A DNA stretch of 64,000 bases from Sebastes aleutianus (GCA_916700875.1 CAKAKS010000031.1:16521148-16585147), one strand, 5' to 3'. Numbered from the stretch's first letter, positions 1 to 13,300 are shown. The notes: generated by a model from the letters alone, not told the origin. Numbers and translations: made by a program.

Positions 1-426
1 AGCCTATAGCCATGTAAGGTGGTCTCACTGGGATATACAGCTGTTACAGAGGGCTGATGTTTATTGAGATCATAGGATATATAAAGGTACCTACTGATGA
101 ATATTTTAAACAAGCAACAGAACTGAAAACAGATTATGGGACAGAGAGTGCCAAGTGTCCAGTTGTTGTTATGATGCGTGCTAAATCTAATAATCTAGTG
201 ACTACGTTCTAACATGTGAGTCATTGGGATGGTTTGGTTTTAATCCCCCTTGCAGTTGTATACCACATGCAATGCTTTTTGAAACACCAGGAGTAAGACT
301 TCGTGATATTCGTGACTCACAACAAGTGCAACCAATATTTTTGTTTTTATCTTTCCGAAACTGCAAACATGTAACAGCGAGTTCTCCACCTCCTGTAGAG
401 CTGTATTCAAGAGAAAAGTTAACAGC
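1..426. other. musk intron (upstream part), nothing recognised
   Basis: No exon or clear repeat is visible. It should lie inside the intron before the Ig3 exon, because the Ig3 exon is entered from an acceptor at 2566. Confidence 0.4.
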
Positions 427-945
427 GTAGACTGTATAAGAAGTGGACATAGTCACTACGGTTTTCAAGCCTCAAATTAGGCATTTTGGCCGCCGCCGTC
501 TTGGTTTTTGGCCTTCGCCATCTTGTTTTTTTGCAACCAGAAGTGACAAGAGAGGGTGGAGCTAAGTACAACCGAACGCTGAACAAGATATGGATAACTC
601 CCAGACCGGACAACGTCGTGGTAGCGACCTGTCAATCACAAGGTAGCCACGCCCTAAAGCATACTCTGCTTTATGCTCTATTTGACTCTAAATGGGATCA
701 TAATTTACTAAATGAACATCATGCTGTATTGAAGAAGACTTGAAACTAGCGATTGAGACCATAAACTCATGTTTACAATGTTTACTGAGGTAATAAATCA
801 AGTGAGAAGTAGGGTCATTTTCTCATAGACTTCTATACAATCTGACTTCTGTTTGCAACCAGAGGAGTTGCCCCCTGCTGGCTGTTAGAAAGAATGCAAG
901 TTTAAGGCACTTCCGCATTGGCTTCACTTTTTAGAACCGGTTGCC
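427..945. repeat. DNA-transposon-like repeat, family A copy 1
   Basis: Starts with TAGACTGTATAAGAAGTGG and ends near GGCTTCACTTTTTAGAA. It shares long collinear stretches with 13,354-13,935 and 29,881-30,510, including GACCTGTCAATCACAAGG, CATCATGCTGTATTGAAGA and CGCCCCCTGCTGGCTGT-like ends. This copy lacks the middle CATGAACTG...AAGGGTT block that the other two retain. Non-coding. Confidence 0.8.
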
Positions 946-2149
946 GCCTATGAGACCAAGAAAGAAGCAATGCTCAATTTAAACTTTAACAAGATGTTAC
1001 TTCATTTTGTCATGCACTCGCACTTTTTCTTTTAAGATCACTGCTCTTGTTTTTGGTTTGTGAAGTTGCAATCTCCCACTCCACCTCTGTAAACCACATA
1101 GAAAACTCATAAAAGTAAAACCTAATTTTTAAGGTTTTTTTTTTTTTAAATCATGGACATTGAATTACCTGCTTGACCACCTTAAGAATGTTAAACAGGA
1201 CTTTTTATTCCAGCTGGGCAGCAGATATGTATTATGCATGCCATTGTGGGCAGTCAGACACCACATAATGTCTGGGTATTTAATAGTCTTGGGTGCTAGC
1301 TACAATGTGATTACAGGCCCATAATGCTTGTAAATAATATGTGTGTATGTGTGTGTGCCGATTGAAATGAGTGTCTGAGCTGCTTTTCTGGCAGCTCGTT
1401 GGGGTCATTAATTTCAGCGGGCCTGGATCGTGCCCGTCCCAAAAACAGGCGGTGTCAGACACAGCTTCAAATATAGACAAGTCGCACCTCAGCACCCCTC
1501 CACCCACGCACACACACACACACACCATAGACTCTCACATATATCATTTATATATTATGAGGGAGTTGTGTGTCAATACAGAAACTAAAAACAACAGAGA
1601 CATTTTATCTGGTTCCATCTGCCCAGTGTGAATACCAGGGATTTTTGTTTTTTTAATGAAGTGGTATTTATATTAATGCCAGACACATAGTGAACTGTAT
1701 GCACTTCATTTTATCAACTCAACACCCATGACACTAATATATACTAATATAGACTGTAATACAACCAGTGTATGAATACTTTACACATTAAATCTTAAGA
1801 CAACATTTTTTTTTTTATGTCATGATGAAAGATTTCTATTTTCATAATCTGTTGACAACTCAGTTTTGCATTACCGCCACCATCTGGTAAGGAGTGGGAT
1901 TACATGGACTGCTTGATCTCAAAAGGTAAAACTCAGTTCTGTTGCTCTGAGACTCTGTGACCTGAATATAGTGATACGCAAACAATCATTCTGTTACATG
2001 AAGAGAGGACAACGGTCATTTCTGTGCTGTTATTTTGAGATATTTGACCAAATTCTCACCTGGTTATATGGAACATTATTCTGCAGCTTCAACTACAAGT
2101 CCCAACAATAAATAATGAGGATGGAAAGTCTGCTTTCAGATATGCTGCC
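946..2149. other. musk intron, nothing recognised except CA-rich DNA
   Basis: AT-rich intronic sequence with a poly-T tract near 1140 and a short CA repeat near 1508-1526. No exon is supported. Confidence 0.4.
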
Positions 2150-2410
2150 CTTACTTCGGAATTTGCGTAACTTAAGTACAGAAGTTACGTGAAAAATAAA
2201 TCAACGTTGACTTCTGGGCGAAAGTCCGGTGTTTTTTGACCCACCCATCCGACCCGACCTCCTCCCTATGCGGCGTTTGTCGCTCTTTATACTTCCTAGT
2301 TCACCATTACTTGGATTGCATACAAATTTACTTGGATATTAAACAAATGACAGTGCATGAACCTTTCGTAGGTATAGAACGGTGTATGAGAACTGCCTGA
2401 GTATGTCAAT
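2150..2410. repeat. partial copy of the 'gttaggtttagg' repeat family (3' part)
   Basis: Shares AAATAAATCAACGTTGACTT, GGGCGAAAGTCCGGTGTT, GACCCACCCAT and TTTCGTAGGTATAG-type blocks with 55,985-56,725 and 17,325-17,835. The 5' half, with the GTTAGGTTTAGG core, is missing. It lies about 150 bp before the musk Ig3 exon. Confidence 0.65.
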
Positions 2411-2566
2411 GTTATGTTTTTAGGCCGATCTGCTGGTCAAAAAATATAAATGTCTAATGAATGCATCTTATAAGGCAATACAATTATGGTGTACATTTTT
2501 AATTTGTCCTTGCATGATGACATATTTCTGCTGTCTTTTTGTTTCCTGTCTTTTTTCCCCCCCCAG

Positions 2567-2726
2567 ATCTCAGGTGCATCGGTCGAAGAGACTTTGATGG
2601 GAGAGGTGATCCTGTCCGTTCTTAAAGTGACGGTGAATAAGCCGGCTCTGTATACATGTCTGGCCTCCAACAGGCACAGCGCTGGAGCCAACACCGTCAA
2701 GGCAACTGCTAAAGTCACTGTCGCAG
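2567..2726 (+). CDS. musk: musk exon: end of Ig-like domain 3
   Basis: An acceptor with a T/C-rich tract ending in CCCCAG precedes phase-0 coding sequence starting ISGASVEET. The exon ends at a GTAG donor in phase 1. It encodes the last strands of an immunoglobulin domain: the LYTC cysteine (YTCLASN) is the second disulfide partner of the fold, and its partner lies in an upstream exon outside the window. It matches the Ig3 end of mammalian MuSK in spacing and in the xLYTCxAxN signature. Confidence 0.93.
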
Positions 2727-4302
2727 GTAGATGTGACCCTTTTTCATGTTCGACACATGTGCCTCCAAGATGAGTGGAAAAACAATAGATTCTTGAAGCT
2801 TTTACGTCTGTGTGTGTAAGCTTAGTTATGTTAGCTGCCAGTTATATTTGCTGTGTTTTGTGTGGCTTCAGCTGTTTGTTGTCCCCCCCATTTGGTCGCT
2901 ACCTCAGCCACACTCACCCCCACACACACCCCATGACCACAGTCACCTAAAACAAACACACACATCCCTCTCCTCTCTGACCACACACACTGTCCCTCAA
3001 CCTGGTTGTCCCTCAGAGCGAGCTATGAGTTGGTAAGAGAAGCACCATGGTTGGTTTTCTCTATTTGCCGAGACTGATTTTTGTCTTTCTTCCTCCTCTC
3101 TTCTCCCCTTTACTCCTACTTGTGTTTCTTCAACCAACATCCTCTGGATATTGTCACTTCCCCATAGAGTGGAGGTAAGAGAAATGCTCTGTGCTAAATG
3201 TCTTTACCTCTTGTGTGTAATGGTTTCATTCAATGTTTCTCCTCACGATAAAAATATTTAATCGTAATTAATCGCGTGATTGTCTGTAGTTTATCACGAT
3301 TAATCGAGAATTATTCACACATTTTTATCTGTTCAAAATGTACATTAAAGGGACATTTGTATAAATAAGTTGATAAGTATTTAATACTCTTATCAACATG
3401 GGAGTGGGCAAATATGCTTGCTTTATGCAAATGTATGTATATATTTATTACTGGAAATCAATTAACACAAAACAATGACAAATATTGTCCAGAAACCCTC
3501 ACAGGTACTGCATTTAGCATAAAAATATGCTCAAATCATAACATGGCAAACTCTCATCATCATCATCAATCATAAAGTCGACATGTCTGTAAAGGGGAGA
3601 CTCGTGAGTACCCATAGAACCCATTTTCATTCACATATCTTGAGGTCAGAGGTCAGGGGACCCCTTTGAAAGTAGCCATGCCAGTTTTTCCTCGCTGAAA
3701 TTTAGCGCCAGTTTGGAGCGTTATTTAACCTCCTTCCCGACAGGCTAGTGGTTGGTACCAATGGGTTCCTTAGGTTTTTTCTAGTTTCATATGATGCCAG
3801 TATGGCACCTACAACCTAAAAATCGCTGGTTGCGTTAATGCGTTAAAGAAATTAGTGGCATTAAAACAAATTTACATTAATGCGCTAATTATCGCGTTAA
3901 CTTTGACAGCCCTAGTTAAATATAATATGCTAAGTATGTAGCATATATGTCTATATTACATTTTTAATATAGCAATCTGTTTTTCATGAGTTTATAAAAA
4001 AGTGTTTCAGCCCAGTTGAACCACTTTGAATCATAAAAATGACACAGCACATGGCCCGTCACTGTATTCTATACGGGCACAATAACTTTCTTTGTTTGAA
4101 GAAACTAAGTGCTGTTGCTTCCTTTGGGTCTTACTGAAGACAATATGCATTTTAGCCCTGGCAATAAACCTGCAATGCTAAGAGGGAGCCTGTCTGTCAG
4201 TCACCCATATGGTGGGAGCTGAATTTGAACTTTGCTGAACCGCACCACAAACCCAGTAACCGCATCTGGACTATGTAACTGCGGAGTAAGAGAGGGAGAG
4301 CG

Positions 4303-4350
<48 letters not shown>

Positions 4351-7300
4351 ATCGAAAGGTAGGAGAAAAAGGAAAAAAAAACGTAAATGTTGGCCTTGGG
4401 ATGCCTGATGAGAATTTCTGATGTAAGAATGAAGAAAGAGGCAGTGAAATGCAGGTCATAGACAAACAAAAAGGAGCAGGCTTAATGGTTAGATCTTACA
4501 TGATTTGCCAACTCATGACCACATCTGGACCGTATATTTATAAGATGTAAAGAGACGGAGAGAAAGTAAAGAGAAGGTGGACATGGCGGGATGATGGGGT
4601 TGATAGATTTACGGGTCAGCTAGAAGTTTGATGGTTTGACTCCGCTGCAGCAGCAACATCTGGAGTTTGTAAGCGTTGCACTATACAGACATGCAGAGGG
4701 ACAACTGGAGTGAAGGCTGTCAGACATGCCGATCATGTCCATGCTGGAGGACGAGCAGACATAAGAGGTGGAAAACAAGCAGGCATACAGATATACAGGA
4801 ACACAAAGAGTCAGGCAGGCAGGTTTATGTATGTATGTATGTATGACTGACTGATCTTTTCAATCTAAAGGCAGCCAGACAGGATGTAATTTTATATGAA
4901 CCTTCGACAACCTTTCTCTGAGATCAACATCTGGATGATTTTAAAGAAGATATTTCAGATGTAGACCGTTTCTTTTTTTCTTTTTTTTTAAGTGCACACA
5001 CCTCCACACGAGTTCACTGAGTGTGAGCCAAAGCAGTAAAAGACCAATAGTCAGGCAATATGTCTCACTGTTTTTCTTTCTCTTTTGTAAAGTACACAAT
5101 AAATGTCCACATAAATTACAAACGGCTCCAGGCAATATTATTTCAGATCAAGGGCAGTGCCACGGTTTACTTTCTTCCCTGTGTGTTGAGGGTTACAGGC
5201 TAAATGTACATTGCTAAGACGCATCGTCATTTTCAGTAGTACTCCTGGTAACTATATACTATAGGTAGGAGCATTGCAAGTTGCCTTAAAAACTCCTCCA
5301 GTGTATGTATGTAACTCAATTAAAATGAACTAACTTAATAACCAGTCTAGTTAATAAAGCCATTCCTATTTGCATTTTCCAAGATTTTCCTAATAGAGAA
5401 ATTTATGCACAGTGCACTACTTGGCTCAATAACATAGCTTTTCTTGACTTAAAGTTGACGTATTGTCTTATAATGATGAGTTTCATATTCTGTTTACTGA
5501 TTATGAGTGTATATAGTGAAGGGACTCCAAAATGTCCATAGCCCTGGGGCCTCAACTAATATTAAGGCACCCCTGTGCATAGTAAATTGACGTTATCCAG
5601 ATCTAGTTCAGATAATGCAGACTCGCAAATGCAAATTAGTATTTGACCTGTCCAAAGTATACTCATCTCTCACCCATTGTTATCGGGACTCCAGTCCTTT
5701 GCAACGCATGCAGGGGTTTAGATAACGGATGGATGAACTTGTCTTCTTTACAGAATAATTGTCATACCTGCTTATCTTCCACACAAATAAAACCAGAAAA
5801 AAGTGTTATAGCCAGACAAGTTTATAGCAATTAGCTATACAGAAATACTTAATATATCTGTTCATCTTAAAGGCTTTTTTGCACATCAATATATTTTTTT
5901 GAACTGCTGTTTTTTTTAATACGTTAACACAGGACGTGAATATTACACGGTAAAAAAGCCACGTCCTTTTTCCGAAACAAGGTCGATTTTTCTGAGCTTT
6001 CACAACGCGAATAAAGGCATCAACCAATCACGTTGTACGGAACGGGTTGAGTTGCGCCTAAATCTATATGGATTATAAAACAACAACAAGGAGGCTCCGT
6101 ATTCTGAACCAAGATGGCAAACATTACTACTCCTTATCCCCTTAGTATTTCGCATTTTCATGTCGTTTATTCGTCACACCCCCGGTGTGTAAAGGCCTTT
6201 AGAATGTCTTTCTGCCTGACAACTTGTGGCATCATGACTCCTCTTTCTGTATTGAATGTCTTCAAACACCTGTCAGTAAATATTTAAGCTATAAGCAGAG
6301 CCAGATTCTATATGAGACACTTAAGAAGTCCAGGCTACTACTATGGTTGCAGCCAAGCAGAAACAAATACAACATATATTCCTGGAATATGCTTATTTAT
6401 TCAATTTACAGTAATAAGTCGACTTCAATTCTTAGAGAAGGATTGTTAGCTGGATGATCTTTGTGTTTTGGAGGACCTTTTTTAAGACTTCAAAAGCATT
6501 GTAGCTATAGTAATGGAGTACAGCGTGCTAGACAGAAAGATTGATATACAACAAAGAAATTAAACTCCCTTTAGTGACAGGTCAAGCAATGAAATCTAAT
6601 AGTTGTGTGTGTGTTTTCTTCCCATAGACTATACAAGGGCGTCACAGGCTACTGCAGTGCGTATCGTGGAGACGTGTGCCGCAACGTTCTGCAAGATGAT
6701 TTGCTGGTTTTCTTTAACTCGTCCCTCTCGGACCCCGAGGACATGCAGGAGTACCTGGTTCAGAGCTGGTGGACTGAGCTGGAAGGACTCAGTATGATGT
6801 GTCGCCCCGCGGTGCGTTCACTGCTCTGCCACTCCTCCTTCCCTGACTGCAACCCGTCGGGGTCAGGACCGGCACCTAAACCCGTCTGCAGGTAGTACTC
6901 TTTGTTTCACCTGTTCACTCTGTTAGTACATGAATAAGTGATTGAGTGAATACATTTTTTTTTAAAATAATGTAAGAACGCTATAGTGGATGTTTTTCCT
7001 TTACAAAACAGAGAACACTGTCTGGCAGTGAAGGAGCTGTACTGCCATAAGGAGTGGTTGGTACTAGAGAGCAGCAGTTCAGCTCAGCCTGGCTTCTTCA
7101 GCTCCATCACTGGGTCTCACACTCCCAGTTCGCTGCTGCCTAACTGTCAGGCCTTACCAAGTCTCCACGCAGACCCTGATGCTTGCACACACGTCCCTTT
7201 TGTAGGTAAGATACCCCTGACTGAGACAGTTTTGAGTGGTGTTTCAAAAAACAACACCACATAGTCCAAAATGTGAAAGAAATTCTTAGTCGACTAACAC

Positions 7301-10178
7301 TCGATTAGTTGATTTAATCGACAGATCTGTAAAACTGCGTTTCTCCACAAAGAATCACACAAAAGCACCGCTTTTAACGACTAATCGACTAAAGTAATCT
7401 TAGTCGACTAAGACCAAAACGACCGATTAGTTGACTAATCAACTAAGAGGGGGCAGCCCTACAGTTTACAGTTAGGGATGCACCGATCCGACTTTTTCAG
7501 TCCTGTTACCGATACCGAGTACCGATCCGAACAGTGTTTAATTAATAAGCTGTATGCCTCAATGTGTGGAAGTGACTGGATCATTCTTTTATGTGTAAAA
7601 CAAGATCAGGCTTGACTTAAACATTGCATCCCTTACTTTGTAAATCAAAATGTGACCAATAAATACATAAATATAAATGAATGTCATTGTTCTCTTTTAC
7701 TGAAATAATAAATTGTATACCTGCAATTTGGTAAAAACATTTTTTTATTAATTAATTTAAGAATTACAAATCAAGTGTAAACCTATTTAATGCAGCAACA
7801 AATCGGTCAAAACTTAAACAGGAATTAAAATTCAAGCATATAATGTAATATAGTATATAAACATAGAATTAAATTGAATAGATTGGCCCCATTGTCACCA
7901 ATATCCGATCCAGCTATTTGAGTCAGTATCGGCATCGGTAAATCCCTATTTACAGTATGCAGTGTTTCAGAAGAAGAAGAAGAAAATACACTAATAATCA
8001 TACAGAATTCAAGATCAAATGGACTTTATGCTTTAAATTACTCAACAATCTGCTTTGCTATAATCTGATAAATATAAGATTTGTTAATTCTGTACTGCTT
8101 AACACAGTAATCCAGCCTAAAATCTGCAAGGAAATGGAGCGTTACGTAAAAGAAAAGCAGGAGTTGGCTGGGTGCAGTTCCTTACAGCCAAATAAAGCCT
8201 GGCCTGCTAAACTGCAGGTCACTGATACTGATGAGGTCATTAAGAGGGTCTGACTTAGCTGAGCCAAAATATACAGCTGCAGGCTTGTGTGTGTGGTGTA
8301 TTACTTTAAAGGATCTAGGCGTATAGTAGTGTGTATGTCTGCTCTGTAACATAATCGGAACTGTACTGAACTGACCTTTAGCGCTGCACTGATTTCTCCA
8401 TGTTATATTTTCCCTTCAGATTGCTTAATAGCTGTGCTTCCTCTGCATATTTATTTTTTAATCTGTTCTTTTTCTACATTTCAGACATCAAGAGAGATCA
8501 AATTACGAGTAAGTGGAAACGCGTTTACGTGCAACACTAATGTATTTGTAGTCATTCATCACAACTAATCTCCCACAGAAATGAATGAGTTATTTATTAA
8601 ATAGTAATTGTTAAAAATAACATGTTGATCTTTTTATCCATTGTGTTTGGTATCAACAGCAACATGTTATGATGACAGAGGTCGTTTCTACCAAGGCAGC
8701 TTGAATGTGACGAGGTCTGGGATACCGTGTCAGTCGTGGAGCCAACAGGTACTGTGGTTTTTGTGTATATGTATCTAAAGCCGCAGTGTCACATCACTAC
8801 ACAATGTGTAGAACTTATATATAACTTCAATACAACTAAAATATGAAGTGCAGATATAAAATAACCACATGTAATCTGCTTATGTCCTCATGTACAGCCA
8901 GTTAGACTGTTATCAGGTCATTAAATGTGTGCTATCAGTGGTTATAAGGCTCATAGATGTGGGTCAAGAGGGGCCTCCTACACCCACTAGTAGAGTTTAT
9001 CATTGATTCATATGGGCGATAGCCAAAATAAGGAATAAAAGAAAACAACAGCGATCTCTAGCGACCGTAGTAATTATGACGGGAGCAAAAGCGTGATGTT
9101 GAGGGTGATGGATGGGACACAAAACACTATCACCCAGGAAACCAGGGTTTGTGTCCCATGTGAAACCAACAATGTGCGGTTGTCTTTGTGTTCACAGCCT
9201 TAAAAGGTCTAGTGTGTAAGATCTGGCGGTATCTAGCGGTGAGGTGAAGGGATTGCAACCAACTGAAGCCGCTCCTGTGTGCAAAGCATGTTGTAGAGCT
9301 ACAGTGGCCGACGGGAAAACAAGAATGGCCCTCTCTAGAGCCATTTAGAGCAGAGCCATTGCGTAGAGTGTGTGTGTACGTGGCAAGTGAGTGTGAAGCA
9401 AGAAAGAGAGAGCGGCGGCGACGGGAGCGAGTAACGTTATCGACTTCGGCCTAAGCAGGAAATATCAACAGTGTTTGGTTTGTCCGTTCTGGGCTACTGT
9501 ATAAACATGGTGGACTCTGTGGAGAGGGTATCCGCTCCCTTTGTAGATCATTCTAAGGTTATGAAAACACAACAATTGTTGTCATCAGGTGATTATACAG
9601 TAAAGAAAACATACTTATTACTATTATATTCCATTTCTGCCAATAAATCCCCATAATTGTTACACGTGTTTCTTTAAGTTTCACTTTCACTTCTGAAACA
9701 TAGTTTTTTTTAAGCCAAAACACGATGTTTGGTGGTAGGTTTTGTTGCCTAAACCTAGCCAAGCTGTTTTGTTTGTGTTCAAAACTTAACGTTTCAGTTT
9801 TACAACGTATACAGGCCCCCACTGCACACATCTACGAGGCATATAACAACTGATAACGCCCATTTAATGACCCGATAACAGTCAAATCAGTTGCAGCGTT
9901 GCCTGTTTAAAACTATGACTTCATAATGACCTGTCAATCACAATCACCACAAAATAAAGATAGAAAAAAACTTAAAGAATACAGGGAAATTGTTGTGTTG
10001 ATAACATTTCTAGGCGTTGATAGCGAGGCTGCCGACACAGCTAATGCCTGTATTTATAAATCCAAGTTTCAAAGTTAAGTGCGACTGATATTTTGTGTGT
10101 GGATGTTCAGTTTTATATCAAACATTCCTGACCTCTAACCAGAAACAGAAAAGCACACAAAAGTGCAAACACAAGCAC

Positions 10179-10215
<37 letters not shown>

Positions 10216-10312
10216 GCTCATAGAAACACACTGCCTGTGGCCCAAAAGCCTCTTTATGTTTTTATGGCTTTGCTCAGTGAAAGAGTCTGTTAGGGTGAGC
10301 TGTTACTACTCT

Positions 10313-10364
<52 letters not shown>

Positions 10365-13300
10365 CAGGTCAGCAGAGAGGGAGGGGCTCATCATGTCACA
10401 TCCTGCCTCTGGAAGCAATTAGCATTCACACGCATATGCTGCACAGACTCCATCACTAACACACTCTCTAACATCTTACACTCGCTCACACACACACACA
10501 CACACACAGATGTACATGTGAAATTCAGAGAACAATCGCTCTCTAATGGGATTCACAAATATTAGTGTATTCTCTCTCTCCTTTCCCTCTTTTTCTCTCC
10601 ACACAATGTTGGCTTACACTTTCAGTTCACAAGTAGTTGTTTTTCTCCCACCACACACCAAACCATGTCCACATTGTAGCACATTGCTGCTGAAAAATAT
10701 GAATTTTACAACCTAGTAGTAACCTAACCTACCTCATAGTGCATTATCCTGTAGGGTCACAGGTTATTCTTATAAGAAGCCCCGTTCACTGTGTTGTATT
10801 TACAGGATTCTCGATTTAAAATGAGTCAGCTTGGAACACTAAAAAGCTATCCAAAGACCGCATTTTCAACCAATTCATTTAGCTTAATTTGGTAGCTCTA
10901 CGGCTGAAAACAATTGCTTGTGACAGTTGTCATTTCAGTGGACAAAATTGACAGATACCACGTGAGACCACTACCTCTATCAGAAAATCAAGGACTCATA
11001 TAGAGCTCCATGATACCAATATGTTGTCTACACCAGTTGTTCACAAAGTGGGTGCTGTGGCCTCCTGGAACTGCCTCGAGGTTGTAGGGGTGTAAGAAAA
11101 TATAAAAAATATAGAATATTGCAATATAATGTTTTGGGATACTGTATCGATTCTCAAAAACACTGTTGATTTTGAATTAATAGTTTACAGTACATGCTAT
11201 GATGTTGGATGTTACAGGGGGTGTGATAAATGCAATTGCAGATCCCACTGTTCTGACTGCATAAAAAAAGTAACCTTTTTTTACTCAGATTTTATGCGTA
11301 TCACGGTGTGTTCCTTATACTATGACAGTTTTCCTAAAATTTGATTTAAAAAAATCGCAATATATAGCCTTGCTTACAGTATCGCAATATATTGAATCGT
11401 TACCCCTGTATCGTATCGTCAGATTCTTGCCAATACACAGCCCTACGAGGTTGGTCCCCAAGGGGCATTTGTTGTGCTTTTTAATAACAGACACATTAAC
11501 TATGTTTTATGTTACATTTTCAAACATATAAAAAAAACAGAAGAAAACTAGAATTACCACCTAGCAGTTGTATGCCTCCCCCAACCAGTCAACTTGCAGT
11601 TTACATCCATGTTTGTCCAAAATGTCATCACTTCATCATTTTACCCTATTCGACATTTGTGTGAAATTGTCATAATTAGCATATGAATTCTTGAGTTATG
11701 GCCAAAAACACGTTTTGTGAGGTCACAGTGACCTTTGACCACTAAGTTCTAATCAGTTCATCCTTGAGTCCAGCTGCATGTTTGTGCCAGACGTAATGAA
11801 ATTCCCTCCAGACATTCCTGAGATATCGCAAGAATGGGACAGACATGAGGTCACAGTAACCTTTGACCACCAAAATATAATCACTTCATCCTTGAGTCCA
11901 AGTGGACGTTTGTGCCAAATTTGAAGAAATTCCCTCGAGGCGATCTTGAGATATCATGTTCGTACATCTGTACAGATGGACGGACAGGTTATCCAATAAT
12001 TGTCTAATCGCACATTCACTGTACTGCACGTTCCCAACATCATGTGTGATCTGACTCTCTCATCCCTTGGTAACATGAAACACAAGACAAACCATTTGAA
12101 GTTAAATATATAATCTGTAAATGTAAATGTAGCATGTGCTACTTCAAGGAAAAGACTGGGATTCTGTGATATGATGTGCTGGCTAAACATTCATTAAAAG
12201 CTTGGCTGTTAAACATGATGGGATTATTTGGATGATTATGTTAAAGTTCCTGGCCAGCATCAAAGCTTTTTTGTTGAAAGTATAATAGTAGCATGATTAG
12301 GATAATGTCTGGTGTGGAACAGTTCTCCCAGAGGGAAATGAGAAGCTGATTGCACCATTTTCTTTCCCAACTCAAGTGGCCTACATGTTACTAAATGAGG
12401 TAGACCCATACTTTCTTTTTTGGGAATATGCGTTTCATAAATACTGATTAATAGCTAAAAATGACACAGTATAAGACTTCAATATTTTACTCTAACTCCC
12501 AAATGTCAAAATCAAAGTTAATATCCAGTAATCTGTGACTGTGCATGTTTTGAGTGTATTTTACCATGTGTGTCTACCTCTGAAAATTTGAGGCATATGT
12601 GCAAAACGAAAGCAAAACAGAGCCTATGATGAACTTATGATGTTTGGAAATTTACGAAGAACATTAAGAAACAACTCCACCATTTAGGACCAATTAATTC
12701 CACCTAAAATATTCCTCTTACATGAATCACCCCTGATCCATGATAGCTGAAACTAGAGTGTAGCTTTCACCTGCCTCCGTGGTCCATTAGAGTCACAGGA
12801 AGAGCAGCTGTTACTAATACTTTGCACAGTCAGTGTCCTTTTTCTAAAAACCTGCAACGCAAGATCATTCAGCGGTGGCTCGGTCCAAAGTCATCATTTA
12901 CCTTCTACGCATCAGAGCAGATGTTTCTAAGCAAAATGTTTTTATAGTGGATATAAGATATTCTGCACATATGAGTCCTGTAGGAAATGAGCCAAATGTT
13001 CCACATGTCACATGTTGCCCTCCATAGTAAAATCTCATTTATGGTCAGCACATACTCAACACATGTGCATGCTGTAATGTGTATCGGGTGAGTGGTGTAT
13101 TATTTAGTGCTGAGTCACAGAGAAATACTGCAGCCACACTTTGATTCTTTTTGCACAGACTGTTGAGAACTAATGAATTAAAAGCAAGATATGCCACTAT
13201 TAGGGTATTATTCATCATCAGTTTAATATTACACCTACTATGACGTAATACATACAACGTTTGTTTTTATTTCTGCAGTTTTTGTTATGTCATTATATGA

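Noticed and set aside
6603..6797. 64-codon frame overlapping the CRD exon
   Set aside because: Alternative frame of the CRD exon; it is only what would be read if the 7-nt microexon were skipped.
9559..9831. 90-codon frame near the nested TTAA element
   Set aside because: Crosses the insertion boundary, so it cannot be an old gene.
10163..10565. Frames rich in Thr-His or Cys-Val
   Set aside because: Translations of CA/GT microsatellites.
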